Positions 1 through 8,579 of a stretch of 64,000 nt of DNA are shown piece by piece; position 1 is the first letter of the stretch, and each line of letters starts with the position of its first letter. Position numbers and translations under genes: made by a program. Origin of the DNA: Scytonema sp035967975 (GTDB taxonomy: Bacteria; Cyanobacteriota; Cyanobacteriia; Cyanobacteriales; Nostocaceae). Under the pieces are notes generated by a model. The model saw nothing but the letters and a program-made list of their open reading frames with translations, did no database searches and was not told where the DNA came from. The DNA is taken from NCBI GenBank assembly GCA_035967975.1, contig JAWQFQ010000016.1, positions 12,083-76,082 of the forward strand. The letters run 5' to 3'.

Positions 1-2
1 TC

Positions 3-497
3 CCCAAAAGGTTAACAGTGGTAGATTTTGGGAATGGGACAACACTTTATTCTCGTTACTTCCAAGGGAAAAGAGAAGTCCATACCCCCTATGCTGCAGG
101 TGTGGAAGTTCTGATCGGTGAAATTGCCAAGAAGATGAAACCTCTCAATGGTGGGAAACTTGGAGACGTATCGAAAATTCGCTTTTGTCTAGAAATGGGA
201 CATACCAAGTACAGCCGTGACATTGATATCAAAGATGTTTACACTGCGTGTTTGAAGGACTGGTATGAAAGCTATCTGAAAAACCCAGTCAATCTCGCCC
301 TTGATGCAAAACACCAGGGAGATGACATTTGGGCGATCGGCGGCGGTTGCTTGCTTCCTGGTTTTAAAAAGTTGCTGACACAAAACGGGTTTGAAATTCT
401 CGACAACCCAGTAGAGGCGAATTCCTATGGACTCCTACAAATGGCTAAAACTATTGTCAGTTCTTCCTCTAGTAACACCTTTCCTGAAGACAAGTAG
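3..497 (+). CDS. ParM/StbA-like actin-family segregation ATPase, C-terminal part (partial)
   Basis: This is the C-terminal part of an actin-like ATPase of the ParM/StbA type, which forms filaments that push plasmid copies apart. The frame is open to the left window edge, so the gene begins upstream; the GTG at 18 is internal. Near the visible start is a V-D-F-G-N-G-T-T stretch, matching the actin-family phosphate-2 loop. Near the end is A-I-G-G-G-C-L-L-P-G, matching the adenosine-binding loop. About 165 residues are visible, roughly half of a typical family member. A small gene with a possible ribbon-helix-helix N-terminus follows 81 bp downstream, the usual order for a parM-parR operon. The family call rests on motifs and context. 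Confidence 0.75.
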   Translation, partial: PKRLTVVDFGNGTTLYSRYFQGKREVHTPYAAGVEVLIGEIAKKMKPLNGGKLGDVSKIRFCLEMGHTKYSRDIDIKDVYTACLKDWYESYLKNPVNLALDAKHQGDDIWAIGGGCLLPGFKKLLTQNGFEILDNPVEANSYGLLQMAKTIVSSSSSNTFPEDK

Positions 498-578
498 CCA
501 AGAGGCAAACTTACCTACACAAAAACATACAAAAATCTCTTCCCCCCACACCCTTACACCCCTACACCCTTATTTACA

Positions 579-881
579 ATGGTTTCTCAACACGACAAAA
601 CCCCAGAAAAAGTCCGAATCAAAGACAGCTATCGCGAGCGTATCTTTGCAGAATCGCAACGGTTAGGTAAAAGTTATCTAGAGACGCTTTACTTTATAAT
701 AGATTGCTACTTTGCCTTTAAGCAGGGTGTGTTACCAGTACAGTCTACAGTAGTTAACACCCATACAACCCCCACAGAACAAAATCCTCCTCCTGTGGTT
801 CAGTCTACTTATACCCCATATGACCCCCAACTTGAATCTGAAGATGGTGAAGAAACTTTTACCCTTGATTGGGAATTGTGA
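579..881 (+). CDS. Small ParR-like DNA-binding adaptor (putative)
   Basis: This 100-residue protein lies directly downstream of the actin-like ATPase. Residues about 10-45 (K-V-R-I-K-D-S-Y-R-E-R-I followed by a second helix) fit a short ribbon-helix-helix or helix-turn-helix DNA-binding unit. The rest is Pro/Thr-rich and then acidic (E-S-E-D-G-E-E), like the flexible filament-binding tail of ParR adaptors. ParR proteins bind centromere repeats and cap ParM filaments. No clear iteron array was seen between the two genes. The function is inferred from position and size; it could be a different small regulator. Confidence 0.5.
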   Translation: MVSQHDKTPEKVRIKDSYRERIFAESQRLGKSYLETLYFIIDCYFAFKQGVLPVQSTVVNTHTTPTEQNPPPVVQSTYTPYDPQLESEDGEETFTLDWEL

Positions 882-977
882 GGTGATAAGAGTACTATAT
901 GCGATCGCACTGTCTTTGGCAAGAATGACTGTGTGGCAACTGAAACAGGTATGTAACACTTACCTACAAGACCAATT

Positions 978-1565
978 TCATGGGATGGCGAGTGGGCTTT
1001 CACTTGTTTCAGACTCTATCCTAGATTTATCCTCTAATGAGGAGGGTGGTATTTCAATAAAAGTTAAATCTGTACTGACTATAACATAGTGTTGTTCCCT
1101 GACAGCTGATTGAATTCGAGACAAATCATAGCCAATATTTTGAGGTGAAACTTGCGTCAAGAGAAAAACTGTAGTTTTTTCAGTTTTTTGGAGTTCTAAA
1201 TCAATACTTTGTGGTTCTGAACTGCGGTACCACTCTTTTACTGGTAATTGAGTATCTGAAGGAGATTGTTCGTTACTAACACACCATGCTAAATGTCTAG
1301 CCAGAGCCGCTTTATCTATGTTGAAATCTCCACCCAACACCAATAGCCTCTGTTTTCTAATCCGCTCAATGAGGCTGAGTGTAATACTTGGACTTGTAAA
1401 TTTTGGTGGCTTATACTGATCGAGGTTTGGCTCAAAAAAGTCAGGTTTCTGCTCTACTATGGTTTGATAAATATCTCCCTTCTGCTCTACTATGGTTTGA
1501 TAAATATCTCTCATAGTTAAATCACGACCAACCGAATTGCCACTAACAGCTTTATTCTCGCTCAT
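978..1565 (-). CDS. Conflict-type NTPase-like N-terminal fragment with degenerate P-loop
   Basis: This 195-residue protein has no recognised full-length family. Its N-terminus holds two exact copies of an 11-residue unit (I-Y-Q-T-I-V-E-Q-K core), encoded by a 33-bp tandem repeat. Around residues 70-95 the text L-L-V-L-G-G-D-F-N-I-D-K-A-A-L-A-R-H-L-A resembles the Walker A strand-loop-helix of STAND/AAA-type regulators, but the G-K-[ST] triad is missing. It may be an inactive P-loop protein or the surviving N-terminal part of a larger NTPase. The start codon lies one base from the end of the IS-derived inverted repeat at 1567, so its native promoter has probably been displaced. Confidence 0.5.
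   Translation of the reverse strand: MSENKAVSGNSVGRDLTMRDIYQTIVEQKGDIYQTIVEQKPDFFEPNLDQYKPPKFTSPSITLSLIERIRKQRLLVLGGDFNIDKAALARHLAWCVSNEQSPSDTQLPVKEWYRSSEPQSIDLELQKTEKTTVFLLTQVSPQNIGYDLSRIQSAVREQHYVIVSTDLTFIEIPPSSLEDKSRIESETSESPLAIP
1447..1512 (-). repeat. 33-bp in-frame tandem duplication
   Basis: Two adjacent 33-bp units, differing at one base, lie inside the coding sequence at 978-1565 and duplicate 11 residues in frame. Being a multiple of three, the duplication keeps the reading frame. It is probably recent, because the copies have hardly diverged. Confidence 0.85.
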
Positions 1566-1566
1566 T

Positions 1567-3710
1567 CTTCTAGAGCGCCGGTACAGTAATCACGATTCCG
1601 GGTTAGGATGACCAAAGGGACTGACACAAATGTTGTGCGGTGCCAAATAATGTGAAGTTTTGCAACATAATTTTCATTTAAGCGGAGTAGATTTAAACTG
1701 ATACAACCACCCTGATGACACCCAGAGCGTGGAGTTATCAAAGACAGAGCAGGCGATCGTTAATCGTATCAAGCGAGCCCTAAGATTGATTTTTCTGCAC
1801 CAAGTACAACATCAATTATTTGACATAATTTCCAGACAGAGTTGACAAAAATGTTGGATGATAGCCCTGCATATCAATCACCAATACCGTCTGCTCAAGA
1901 AGCAGACGAAACGTTTAAAACACCTTTGTGTCTAAATTTTGGGATGTGTCTAAATTTTGGGAAAATGTACCCACTGCTGTTGTATGATTACTCACATACT
2001 GTATGATTTTGGATAGTAGCTTGCTCTACCAAGCGAGCCCAAACATGAAGATTATGAACGACGGCAGTGCGTCGCAGATCAAACAAGTTTTTGCGTAAAC
2101 CAATATAACGAGCGCGTTTGCTTTGCCAATGTCCTATATGTGCCAAAGAATGCTCCACTGCTACACGTTCACGCAGTTTTGCTCGCCCTGCTGCGCGTTA
2201 ATTGACGTTGACGTAATTCTTGTAGTAACTGCTCTTCTGGATGGATGGAAACACTTCGCCCGCGTTTGTTTGTAGTACAGCCAGCTTGTAGAGGACAACT
2301 TGCACAAGCTTCTTTGGGAAATTGCACCTTTGCTCCTACCTGAAATGGCAAGGTGATTTGATTCGGACAGGTTATTTTTTGCTCAGACCAATCTAAGACA
2401 AATGCTGTTTTGGGAAAGCGCCCATCACGGTTCCTGACTGGCCTAGCTTTGCAGTAAATTTCTAACTCTTCGGTTCGCTTACGTACTAGTTTGCTACTGA
2501 GATAAGCGCGGTCAATTTGCAGCTCCACCAATGTCACATCTTGGGCTTTAAGGTCATTATTAATGGCATCGCTCACCCAGGCTTCTGGAACATTTGCAGG
2601 AGTTAGACCCACAGCTCGCACTACTCCGATATCTAAATCAGTTAGGACATGACGTTTATAACCATCAAAACGTTGACTGCGGCTTTTACGTCCGTGACGC
2701 ATCGTTGGGTCTTCCACACTGATTCGTCTGTCCTTGGCTACCCCATGCCGCAACTGTGGTGTCCCATTTGCTGTGACTTCCACATCTTGAGATTCCACCT
2801 GTCGCGCTACTTTCAGATTTTGTTCAATACTATCAGCTACATTCAGTTGCTGATTTTGCTCCAACCAAGTTTCCACTTCTTGTCAGGCAACAAGCAACTT
2901 CGATAAAGCTTCTGAGCGCTCTTCTGGATTGTCCCAATCTATATCCAGCGCTGCTTTCACACTGGAACCAGTGATAAATTCTGCCCCCAATTCCGTTGCT
3001 ATTGCTGTCAGATCCCGCCCCTGCTGACAGGCTATCACGTTCATTGCCTTTTTAAGGACGTGACCCAGTAGATTATAGGTATCCTCGACTCTTGCAGCTC
3101 CCCACAATGGCGATGAATCTAGCGCAGCTCGCAAATTTCTTGACCCAAAACCACCCGTTTGTTTTGCTAGTTCCACAGTACGTTCAATTAACCGTCGGTC
3201 TAAACGTCGCTTAATTAGTTGAGCGCGAAACCGGACAATTGTTGGTTTACTCAACGGTGGTTGTTCACATTCCAAACAATCCAGTACCAACTGCCAACGT
3301 TTGTCCATTAATAACGACTCGATTGCTTCGTCGTCACTGGCTCCGGTATATGCTGGCAAAATGGTTACCAATGCCAGTTTTGCAGGTGGTATGGGGGGTT
3401 GACCTTTGGGGTTATCATCATAGATCTTTGTCAACTCTATTTGGAATTCATTATCAAATAATTGGTGACGCACTTGCCGCAAGAAAATAAATAGTTTGGC
3501 ACGTTTGATACGGTTAACGATCGCTTGCTCTGTCTTTGATAATTCCACGCTCCGGGTGCCATAAGGGTGGTTGCATCAGTTTAAACCTACTCTGCTTAAA
3601 TGAGAATTATGTTGCAAAACTTCACATTATTTGGCACTGCACAACTCTTGTGTCAGTCCCTTTGGTCATCCTAACCCGGAATCGTGATTACTGTACCGGC
3701 GCTCTAGAAG
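1567..3710. mobile_element. IS1182-like element beside an inverted, truncated second copy
   Basis: The segment opens with CTTCTAGAGCGCCGG at 1567-1581 and closes with its exact reverse complement at 3696-3710. The match continues almost perfectly for about 60 bp, then with scattered differences through about 165 bp of leader and 100 bp or more of transposase 5' coding. The left arm (1567 to about 1900, plus-strand sense) is therefore a truncated second copy of the element whose nearly full copy occupies about 1960-3710 on the minus strand. The left copy decays into stop codons after about 50 codons. The two together form a large imperfect palindrome. Confidence 0.7.
1988..3548 (-). pseudogene. 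IS1182-family DDE transposase, broken by an in-frame TGA and a frameshift
   Basis: The N-terminal part (3548 to 2883, 221 residues) carries the DUF772-like transposase N-domain. It ends at TGA (2883-2885), and the very next codons continue in the same frame as the catalytic part (from 2876), so this break is a single nonsense codon. The second part runs to about 2170, where a frameshift near 2195-2205 throws it out of frame. The missing C-terminus (A-V-E-H-S-L-A-H-I-G-H-W and onward) reads in another frame down to a TAA at 1988. The C-terminal Cys cluster (C-x2-C-x5-C, at C-A-S-C-P-L-Q-A-G-C) is still visible. It is unlikely to make active transposase without two recoding events. Confidence 0.85.
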
Positions 3711-3766
3711 TAAAACTGCTCTTCGTCAGAACCTCCGGTTCTGCTTAGAAGTTGAGAGCTTGTAAA

Positions 3767-3795
3767 TAGGGGCATTTCGAACCGAAGTGCCCCTA
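3767..3795. terminator. GC-rich hairpin, possible terminator
   Basis: TAGGGGCATTTCG pairs with CGAAGTGCCCCTA around a 3-base loop, with one G-U type mismatch, giving a 13-bp stem. It sits just past the stop of the minus-strand gene fragment at 3822. No strong U-tract follows on either strand, so termination is plausible but not certain. Confidence 0.45.
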
Positions 3796-3821
3796 TATAC
3801 AGCCTGTCCTATTACCAGGTT

Positions 3822-4037
3822 TTACGGTTGAGTATTTTGTCTCACAGTTTCTACATCCAGTTCTAGGGATTCTGCAATTTGCTCAATGCTCAACCCTAAC
3901 TTTATTAGTCTGGGAATCGTCTTTAACTTTGTCTGGAGCGCACCTGACTCAAAACCTTCTTCTTTGCCTTCCTGATAAACTCTACTTTTTTTCAAAGAAT
4001 CTAAATTCAGCATCACTTCAAGTTCCTCCCGACTCAA
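3822..4037 (-). pseudogene. C-terminal remnant of an Rpn/PD-(D/E)XK transposase-like nuclease
   Basis: This 71-residue frame matches the characteristic C-terminal tail of cyanobacterial Rpn-family recombination-promoting nucleases: an L-D-S-L-K-K-S-R-V-Y-Q-E-G-K-E-E-G stretch followed by an L-G-L-S-I-E-Q-I-A-E-S-L-E-L helix. The catalytic N-terminal two thirds are missing, and the upstream sequence runs within about 20 bp into the end of the neighbouring CHAT gene. It is almost certainly a leftover from an insertion or deletion. Confidence 0.6.
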
Positions 4038-4057
4038 GTTGCAAAGTTATGTGGTAG

Positions 4058-6499
4058 CTAACGACTCATTACAGGAACAAAGTGATAACCAGTAACAGAT
4101 TGGCTGTTTGGTACAACCTTGACTAGGGTGGCTGACCTTTTGCGATCGCCTGATGGCAGAAACTGAATTACCCCCGTCGCACCAGCTGCGGAAAAACCGG
4201 GACTTGATAACACTTGTTGCAGTTCAGTACGGGTGTTACTTTGCTTTAAACCGATGATAATAGTATAAGTAGCATCATAAGCCATAGCAGTTCGCCAATT
4301 CACAGATTCACCCCAGAGTTTTTTGGCATCTTCAACAAAAGGATTTCTTGGAATTTCTGTAGGATACCAAGGCACGGTTAGCACTAAGCCTTCAATACTT
4401 GCTTGCCCCAATCGTAGAGTCTTAATAGTATTAAGTGTATCAGTACCAAATAGTGCCAATCTTTTCTCGTTGGCGTGTGCTATTTCTAAAGCTTTATCAA
4501 CACTAGAGAAGGAGGGCGCTAATAGCAAACTATCTGCCCCATTATTGAGCGCTTGAGAAATCGCCCTACTAGGATTGAAATCGGATGCCGAAAAGTCGCA
4601 ATCTATATTGATAATTTGGTCTCCATTGGAAATTATGGCAGAGCTGAACTCATTTGCCAACGACTTTCCATATACGGATGCAAAATCAGTACAAATGGCT
4701 ACAGTTGTATGAGCCTTTTTCATTACGTAATTGGCAAGAGTATCAGCCATAGAACTGGTACTAGGGATTGTGCGGAAGACATATTTGCTAATACTAGAAA
4801 GGTTTTGGGCAGAGCTGGTAGGAGAAATTGTCACTAATCCTCCCTTTTGATAAACTGGCGCAGCAGCGATAGAAGCATCACTGGTACTGTGTCCAACGAC
4901 AGCTAAAATATTAGGATCTGCAACAAGTTCGGCTGCAATTTGTTTGGCTTTCTCTGGGTTATTATCATCGTTGGCGATCGCAACCTGTAGTAGCTTTCCA
5001 TTAATGCCACCACTGCGATTTATCTCATTTTGTGCCTGAGCCACCCCACGCAGAATCTCTTGTGCCACATTTAGGTTGCTATCGATGGGCACAACTACAG
5101 CAATTTTGAGAGCATTACCATTAGCAATGGCATTGTTTAGGTAAATTAAAGCTTCTGGGTCGTTGCGATTACGTTGGAGTGATATTCGGAACTTGTCGAT
5201 AGCTGTCTCATAATCTCTAGCAGCAATCGCTTTTACCCCCAATTCCTTATTGTAATTTGTTAGTGAGGTTACTAAAATTTTTTCCCCTGAACTAATTTGT
5301 TCTTGCTGGAAATTCCTTACCAAGAACTTCGCTGGAATTGCTGTAACTAGCATAACTAGCAAAGTAGTTATTATCCCCACATTTGCGAAGAGTACTTTGC
5401 CGAGACTGTGCTTACTATGCTGCCTTGGCCAAGTCGGTGGCACTACAGTAGGATTCTGGCAAATTATTGGCAACCAGGTTGCACCAGGAAATTGAGCTTC
5501 CACTCCTTGCAGCCTTTCTCGTGCTTCCCGCACAGCTAGATAGAATAATTCACCACGAGCAAAAGCTTCTAGAAAATACTTCAAAAACTTTTGTGCGACT
5601 CGCTCCGGCACGGGTTCCCGCATACAAATGAGTTGCGGAATATTCAAATCTGCCAAATTTTTTGCCAATCCTAATCCGTCACAGGAGTTGAAAATAGCTA
5701 ACTGCAACCCTCTTTCAATCACTTTTTTCAGTGCGTACTTTAACTCGGTAATTGTTAAGTTATCAGTTTGATTAATATAAATATGACCCGTTTTATAATC
5801 AGCTTCACTCGAACTATGTCCTGCAAAAAAGAGAATATCCCAGCTTTGCTCCCAAAGCTTATCAGTCAATTCCTCGCGTTTCGGCTCTACAAGACAGCAA
5901 ATTTCAGCACCACTTAATTTCTTCTCTAGTAAATCGCGATCTCCTTGCACATCGATTGCTGTGCTATTACCTAAAATTGCTAAGATTTTAACTGGATTTT
6001 TTAATTTAGATAGAGATGAATGTTCTGTTTTCTCATAGGTTAGGCTACTTATAGCAATTTCAGCTTTAGGATATTGCTCAAAAAAATCCCATAAGTGCCA
6101 GGGAATTTTATACAATATGGGATTTTCAGTTTGAATGAGCACCCGAATTTCATCTGATGGCACTAACATTTGTAATAATTTTTCTTTAACATAGTTAAAT
6201 TGCTCAGATTTAAGCCAAGCATTTATGCTGTAATGTATCCTGTTATGTAAGGTGTGTAAATCTTCCGTGATAGAGTAATTAGTAACTTGTTTTACTAAGA
6301 CTCCCAAACGAAGATCCGATTCAGCTCTTAAATAAGCTAAGCGCCAGTGCTCATATAGTTCTGGTATTTCTGGAAATGGAGGTAACTTGCCTGATATCTG
6401 TGTAGAGGGAAAAGCATTATCATCTCCAATTTGGAGAGCTACTGTAAATCCGCGTTCAAAGTCACCTTCTCCTATGTTTAAAACAACTAATTTACCCAT
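4058..6499 (-). CDS. CHAT protease - transmembrane - periplasmic-binding (LivJ-type) fusion
   Basis: This 813-residue fusion has three parts. Residues about 115-350 form a CHAT (caspase-HetF-TPR) cysteine-protease domain with the expected His in F-F-A-G-H-S-S (His228) and Cys in F-N-S-C-D-G (Cys273). A hydrophobic helix spans about 371-391. A short TPR-like stretch (about 416-462, D-P-E-A-L-I-Y-L-N-N) is followed by a type I periplasmic-binding fold of the branched-chain amino-acid receptor kind (about 464-813; G-I-N-G and V-V-G-H-S-T-S blocks). The protease would face the cytoplasm and the ligand domain the periplasm. It has a GAGG Shine-Dalgarno and follows the HTH-DUF1822 gene by 27 bp. 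Its C-terminal half is paralogous to that of the metacaspase gene at 52534. Confidence 0.85.
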   Translation of the reverse strand: MGKLVVLNIGEGDFERGFTVALQIGDDNAFPSTQISGKLPPFPEIPELYEHWRLAYLRAESDLRLGVLVKQVTNYSITEDLHTLHNRIHYSINAWLKSEQFNYVKEKLLQMLVPSDEIRVLIQTENPILYKIPWHLWDFFEQYPKAEIAISSLTYEKTEHSSLSKLKNPVKILAILGNSTAIDVQGDRDLLEKKLSGAEICCLVEPKREELTDKLWEQSWDILFFAGHSSSEADYKTGHIYINQTDNLTITELKYALKKVIERGLQLAIFNSCDGLGLAKNLADLNIPQLICMREPVPERVAQKFLKYFLEAFARGELFYLAVREARERLQGVEAQFPGATWLPIICQNPTVVPPTWPRQHSKHSLGKVLFANVGIITTLLVMLVTAIPAKFLVRNFQQEQISSGEKILVTSLTNYNKELGVKAIAARDYETAIDKFRISLQRNRNDPEALIYLNNAIANGNALKIAVVVPIDSNLNVAQEILRGVAQAQNEINRSGGINGKLLQVAIANDDNNPEKAKQIAAELVADPNILAVVGHSTSDASIAAAPVYQKGGLVTISPTSSAQNLSSISKYVFRTIPSTSSMADTLANYVMKKAHTTVAICTDFASVYGKSLANEFSSAIISNGDQIINIDCDFSASDFNPSRAISQALNNGADSLLLAPSFSSVDKALEIAHANEKRLALFGTDTLNTIKTLRLGQASIEGLVLTVPWYPTEIPRNPFVEDAKKLWGESVNWRTAMAYDATYTIIIGLKQSNTRTELQQVLSSPGFSAAGATGVIQFLPSGDRKRSATLVKVVPNSQSVTGYHFVPVMSR

Positions 6500-6526
6500 T
6501 CTTTTATCCTCAACGGGTCAATTAAG

Positions 6527-7543
6527 TTAGATAACAAAGTGTTCTGTGATAATATAATCATTTAGCGTAATTTTAACACGGAAAAATTCTCCCTTCACAC
6601 CATTAATTTCTAGTTGAATCCAGTTATCATTCTCTCTGGCTCTGGTTTCTATTAAAATTTGTTCAAATTTATCAGTAACAATAAGTTGAATGCCCAGGGG
6701 AAGATAATTTTGATTGTCTATAGGATGTAACTGTAACCGTATCTCCATCTCCTGAACTGTTTTTGGAGTAAGAGCCACAACTAATCCTACAGATTGACCC
6801 TTTAACTTCATACCTAAATCAATTGGTTTAACCATTCTAACACAGTTAGTGTTAGAGTGCTCAATATAGCCCCTTCTAAAATTAATACCCAAGTTTAATT
6901 GTCTGAAAGACAAAAATTCTTCAACTGTTTGCCAACCTCCTTCAAAAATATTTTGTAACCAATGACTTAAATTTACTAAAGATTGATGATTTTTTCCCGA
7001 TTCTATCTGCGGTTCTTGCTGTTGTATCTCCTGATTGAAATTTACTAGAGATTGATAAGTTTCTATCAATTCTATCTGCGTCCCTTGCTGCTGCATCTCT
7101 ATCAAGTAACTCAATAAGTTTTTTAGGAAAAGTGACTGATTATTTTGCCATGGAATCTGGGATAGAAATTTAGATAACTCTTGAAAGATTATTTCTTTCA
7201 CTTCTTCATTAATTTTGAAGACTATATAAGAATTCTCTACTATTTCTAAAAAAGCTACCACCTGACAATAGTCATTTAATACCCATTGCTTTAAATTAGC
7301 AATTTGGGACATTTCTAAAGCAATAACAGGTTCAAATATTTCATCTACATTTAGATCTAAACTTTGACAAATTCTAAAAAAATAGGTTCTGTCAATTGAT
7401 CTACCAGCTAGAAAATTTGCAATTGTGGAGCGAGATAATTCTATTTTTTCTGCAAATTCTTTTTGAGTTAAGCCCGTCTTAATGAAAGCACAAAGCGCTT
7501 TTTTAAGACCTGTTGAGGAAGCCTTGAGGGAGCGTGGTATCAT
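6527..7543 (-). CDS. XRE-like HTH + DUF1822 protein
   Basis: Residues about 20-70 (L-T-Q-K-E-F-A-E-K-I-E-L-S-R-S-T-I-A-N-F-L) form the helix-turn-helix seen at the head of many cyanobacterial STAND/CHAT-associated proteins. Residues about 205-338 match the cyanobacterial DUF1822 domain (W-Q-T-V-E-E-F then L-G-V and beta-rich sequence). The middle contains an internal duplication (Q-S-L-V-N-F and Q-S-L-V-N-L units about 30 residues apart). DUF1822 genes are frequent partners of CHAT genes in cyanobacteria, and this one lies 27 bp upstream of the CHAT fusion on the same strand. It probably acts as a regulator or adaptor of that protease; the molecular role is unknown. Confidence 0.75.
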   Translation of the reverse strand: MIPRSLKASSTGLKKALCAFIKTGLTQKEFAEKIELSRSTIANFLAGRSIDRTYFFRICQSLDLNVDEIFEPVIALEMSQIANLKQWVLNDYCQVVAFLEIVENSYIVFKINEEVKEIIFQELSKFLSQIPWQNNQSLFLKNLLSYLIEMQQQGTQIELIETYQSLVNFNQEIQQQEPQIESGKNHQSLVNLSHWLQNIFEGGWQTVEEFLSFRQLNLGINFRRGYIEHSNTNCVRMVKPIDLGMKLKGQSVGLVVALTPKTVQEMEIRLQLHPIDNQNYLPLGIQLIVTDKFEQILIETRARENDNWIQLEINGVKGEFFRVKITLNDYIITEHFVI

Positions 7544-7556
7544 AGCTTAATTACAA

Positions 7557-8144
7557 AATTAGGGTTTCTTAAGCAGCTCTGATGCCGGAGGTTTAGAGCA
7601 GGCAGGGCTATTCATTACAAACCATTTTGAAGCCACTAAAGCGTTTTAATTCGTTGTTTAATGCAGCATAATGACCAGTTATGGATAACTTCTAAGGTTG
7701 GTAGTTTTGGTGAGATGCACTGACTCATGCAGTAAAATTCTTGGATATTTTTAGCTTTTTAAGACCTAAACCTCAATTATTACCGACATTATATCTGTAT
7801 TATTTAAAAAGTCAAATATATCGTAAACGATAAAAGCTAGCTTTTCAATTTATATTGAGGTTGTTGTAAAGATTTGTAACGAATGCAAGCATAAGTCATT
7901 AAGACACAAGCTAAATACTTAATTTATACAAACTCAGACATAACTTGTACAAAGTTAAATATAACTAACAACTTCATGAAAGTTAGTTCATGTAAAGATA
8001 TGAATGTGACAATCATGATAGTTTTGAGAGGAAACTCAATATATTGCGTTTAAGACAAGGGCTTAAATCACATCATGATATAAAACACCTAAACAAGTGC
8101 TAATTCACCCATAGTTACCCGAACAAATAAGGATAAAAAATTTT
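7557..8144. other. AT-rich non-coding spacer
   Basis: About 590 bp between two divergent genes, with no convincing frame. It is AT-rich and must contain the promoters for the HTH-DUF1822/CHAT operon (leftward) and the small membrane gene (rightward). TCATGA/TTCATG motifs recur between 7975 and 8080 and could be operator half-sites; this is speculative. Confidence 0.5.
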
Positions 8145-8444
8145 ATGAAAAACCATGCCAATTCTATTGATAACGGCAGGTCTTCAGTTTCGTCCACCCA
8201 ACTTCAGCCTCATGATATTTCAATAAATGAACCAACTACAAGTACAGGAGTGGCTTCCAAGAACCTCTTACTTATAAAGCACTTTACTAAGCCTTTCGTT
8301 TTTCTCACTTTAGTTATAATCCCACTCAGCCTAACCGTGCTTTTAATACCTAGTTGTGACGAAGTATTACTCCAAGTCAAACTTCGGGGGTTTGAATACC
8401 AACTTATAAAAAAAGGTAATTGTAGGGGCGAGAGGCATGAGTAG
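8145..8444 (+). CDS. Small single-pass membrane protein, unknown
   Basis: This 99-residue protein is not recognised. A polar N-terminus of about 45 residues is followed by a strongly hydrophobic helix (about 51-68, F-L-T-L-V-I-I-P-L-S-L-T-V-L-L-I-P) and a basic C-terminus. An AAGGA Shine-Dalgarno lies about 10 bp before the ATG, which supports real translation. It is divergent from the protease operon and convergent with the TGT-like gene. Confidence 0.45.
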   Translation: MKNHANSIDNGRSSVSSTQLQPHDISINEPTTSTGVASKNLLLIKHFTKPFVFLTLVIIPLSLTVLLIPSCDEVLLQVKLRGFEYQLIKKGNCRGERHE

Positions 8445-8484
8445 TAACAGATACATTGGCGAATGCTTTTAAGGAGGGGGTCAA

Positions 8485-8562
8485 ATGAGCAATCGACACC
8501 GTTGGCAAATGTACTACATATTTGTAGTTAATTTAAATAATTTAAACTACAGTTTTAATTAG
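8485..8562 (+). CDS. Possible 25-residue peptide gene with strong ribosome-binding site
   Basis: An ATG at 8485 is preceded by AAGGAGGGGG at good spacing, the best Shine-Dalgarno in this part of the window. The 25 codons (ending TAG) are rich in Asn, Tyr and Leu. An inverted repeat (TAGTT-ATTTAAA with TTTAAA-CTA) overlaps the end of the frame. It could be a genuine small protein or a leader peptide. There is no homology evidence. Confidence 0.25.
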   Translation: MSNRHRWQMYYIFVVNLNNLNYSFN

Positions 8563-8579
8563 TACCCCCTACAGCTTCT

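Noticed and set aside
427..666. 79-residue plus-strand frame between the ParM- and ParR-like genes
   Set aside because: It overlaps both in another frame and has low-complexity Pro/Thr text from the AT/C-rich spacer.
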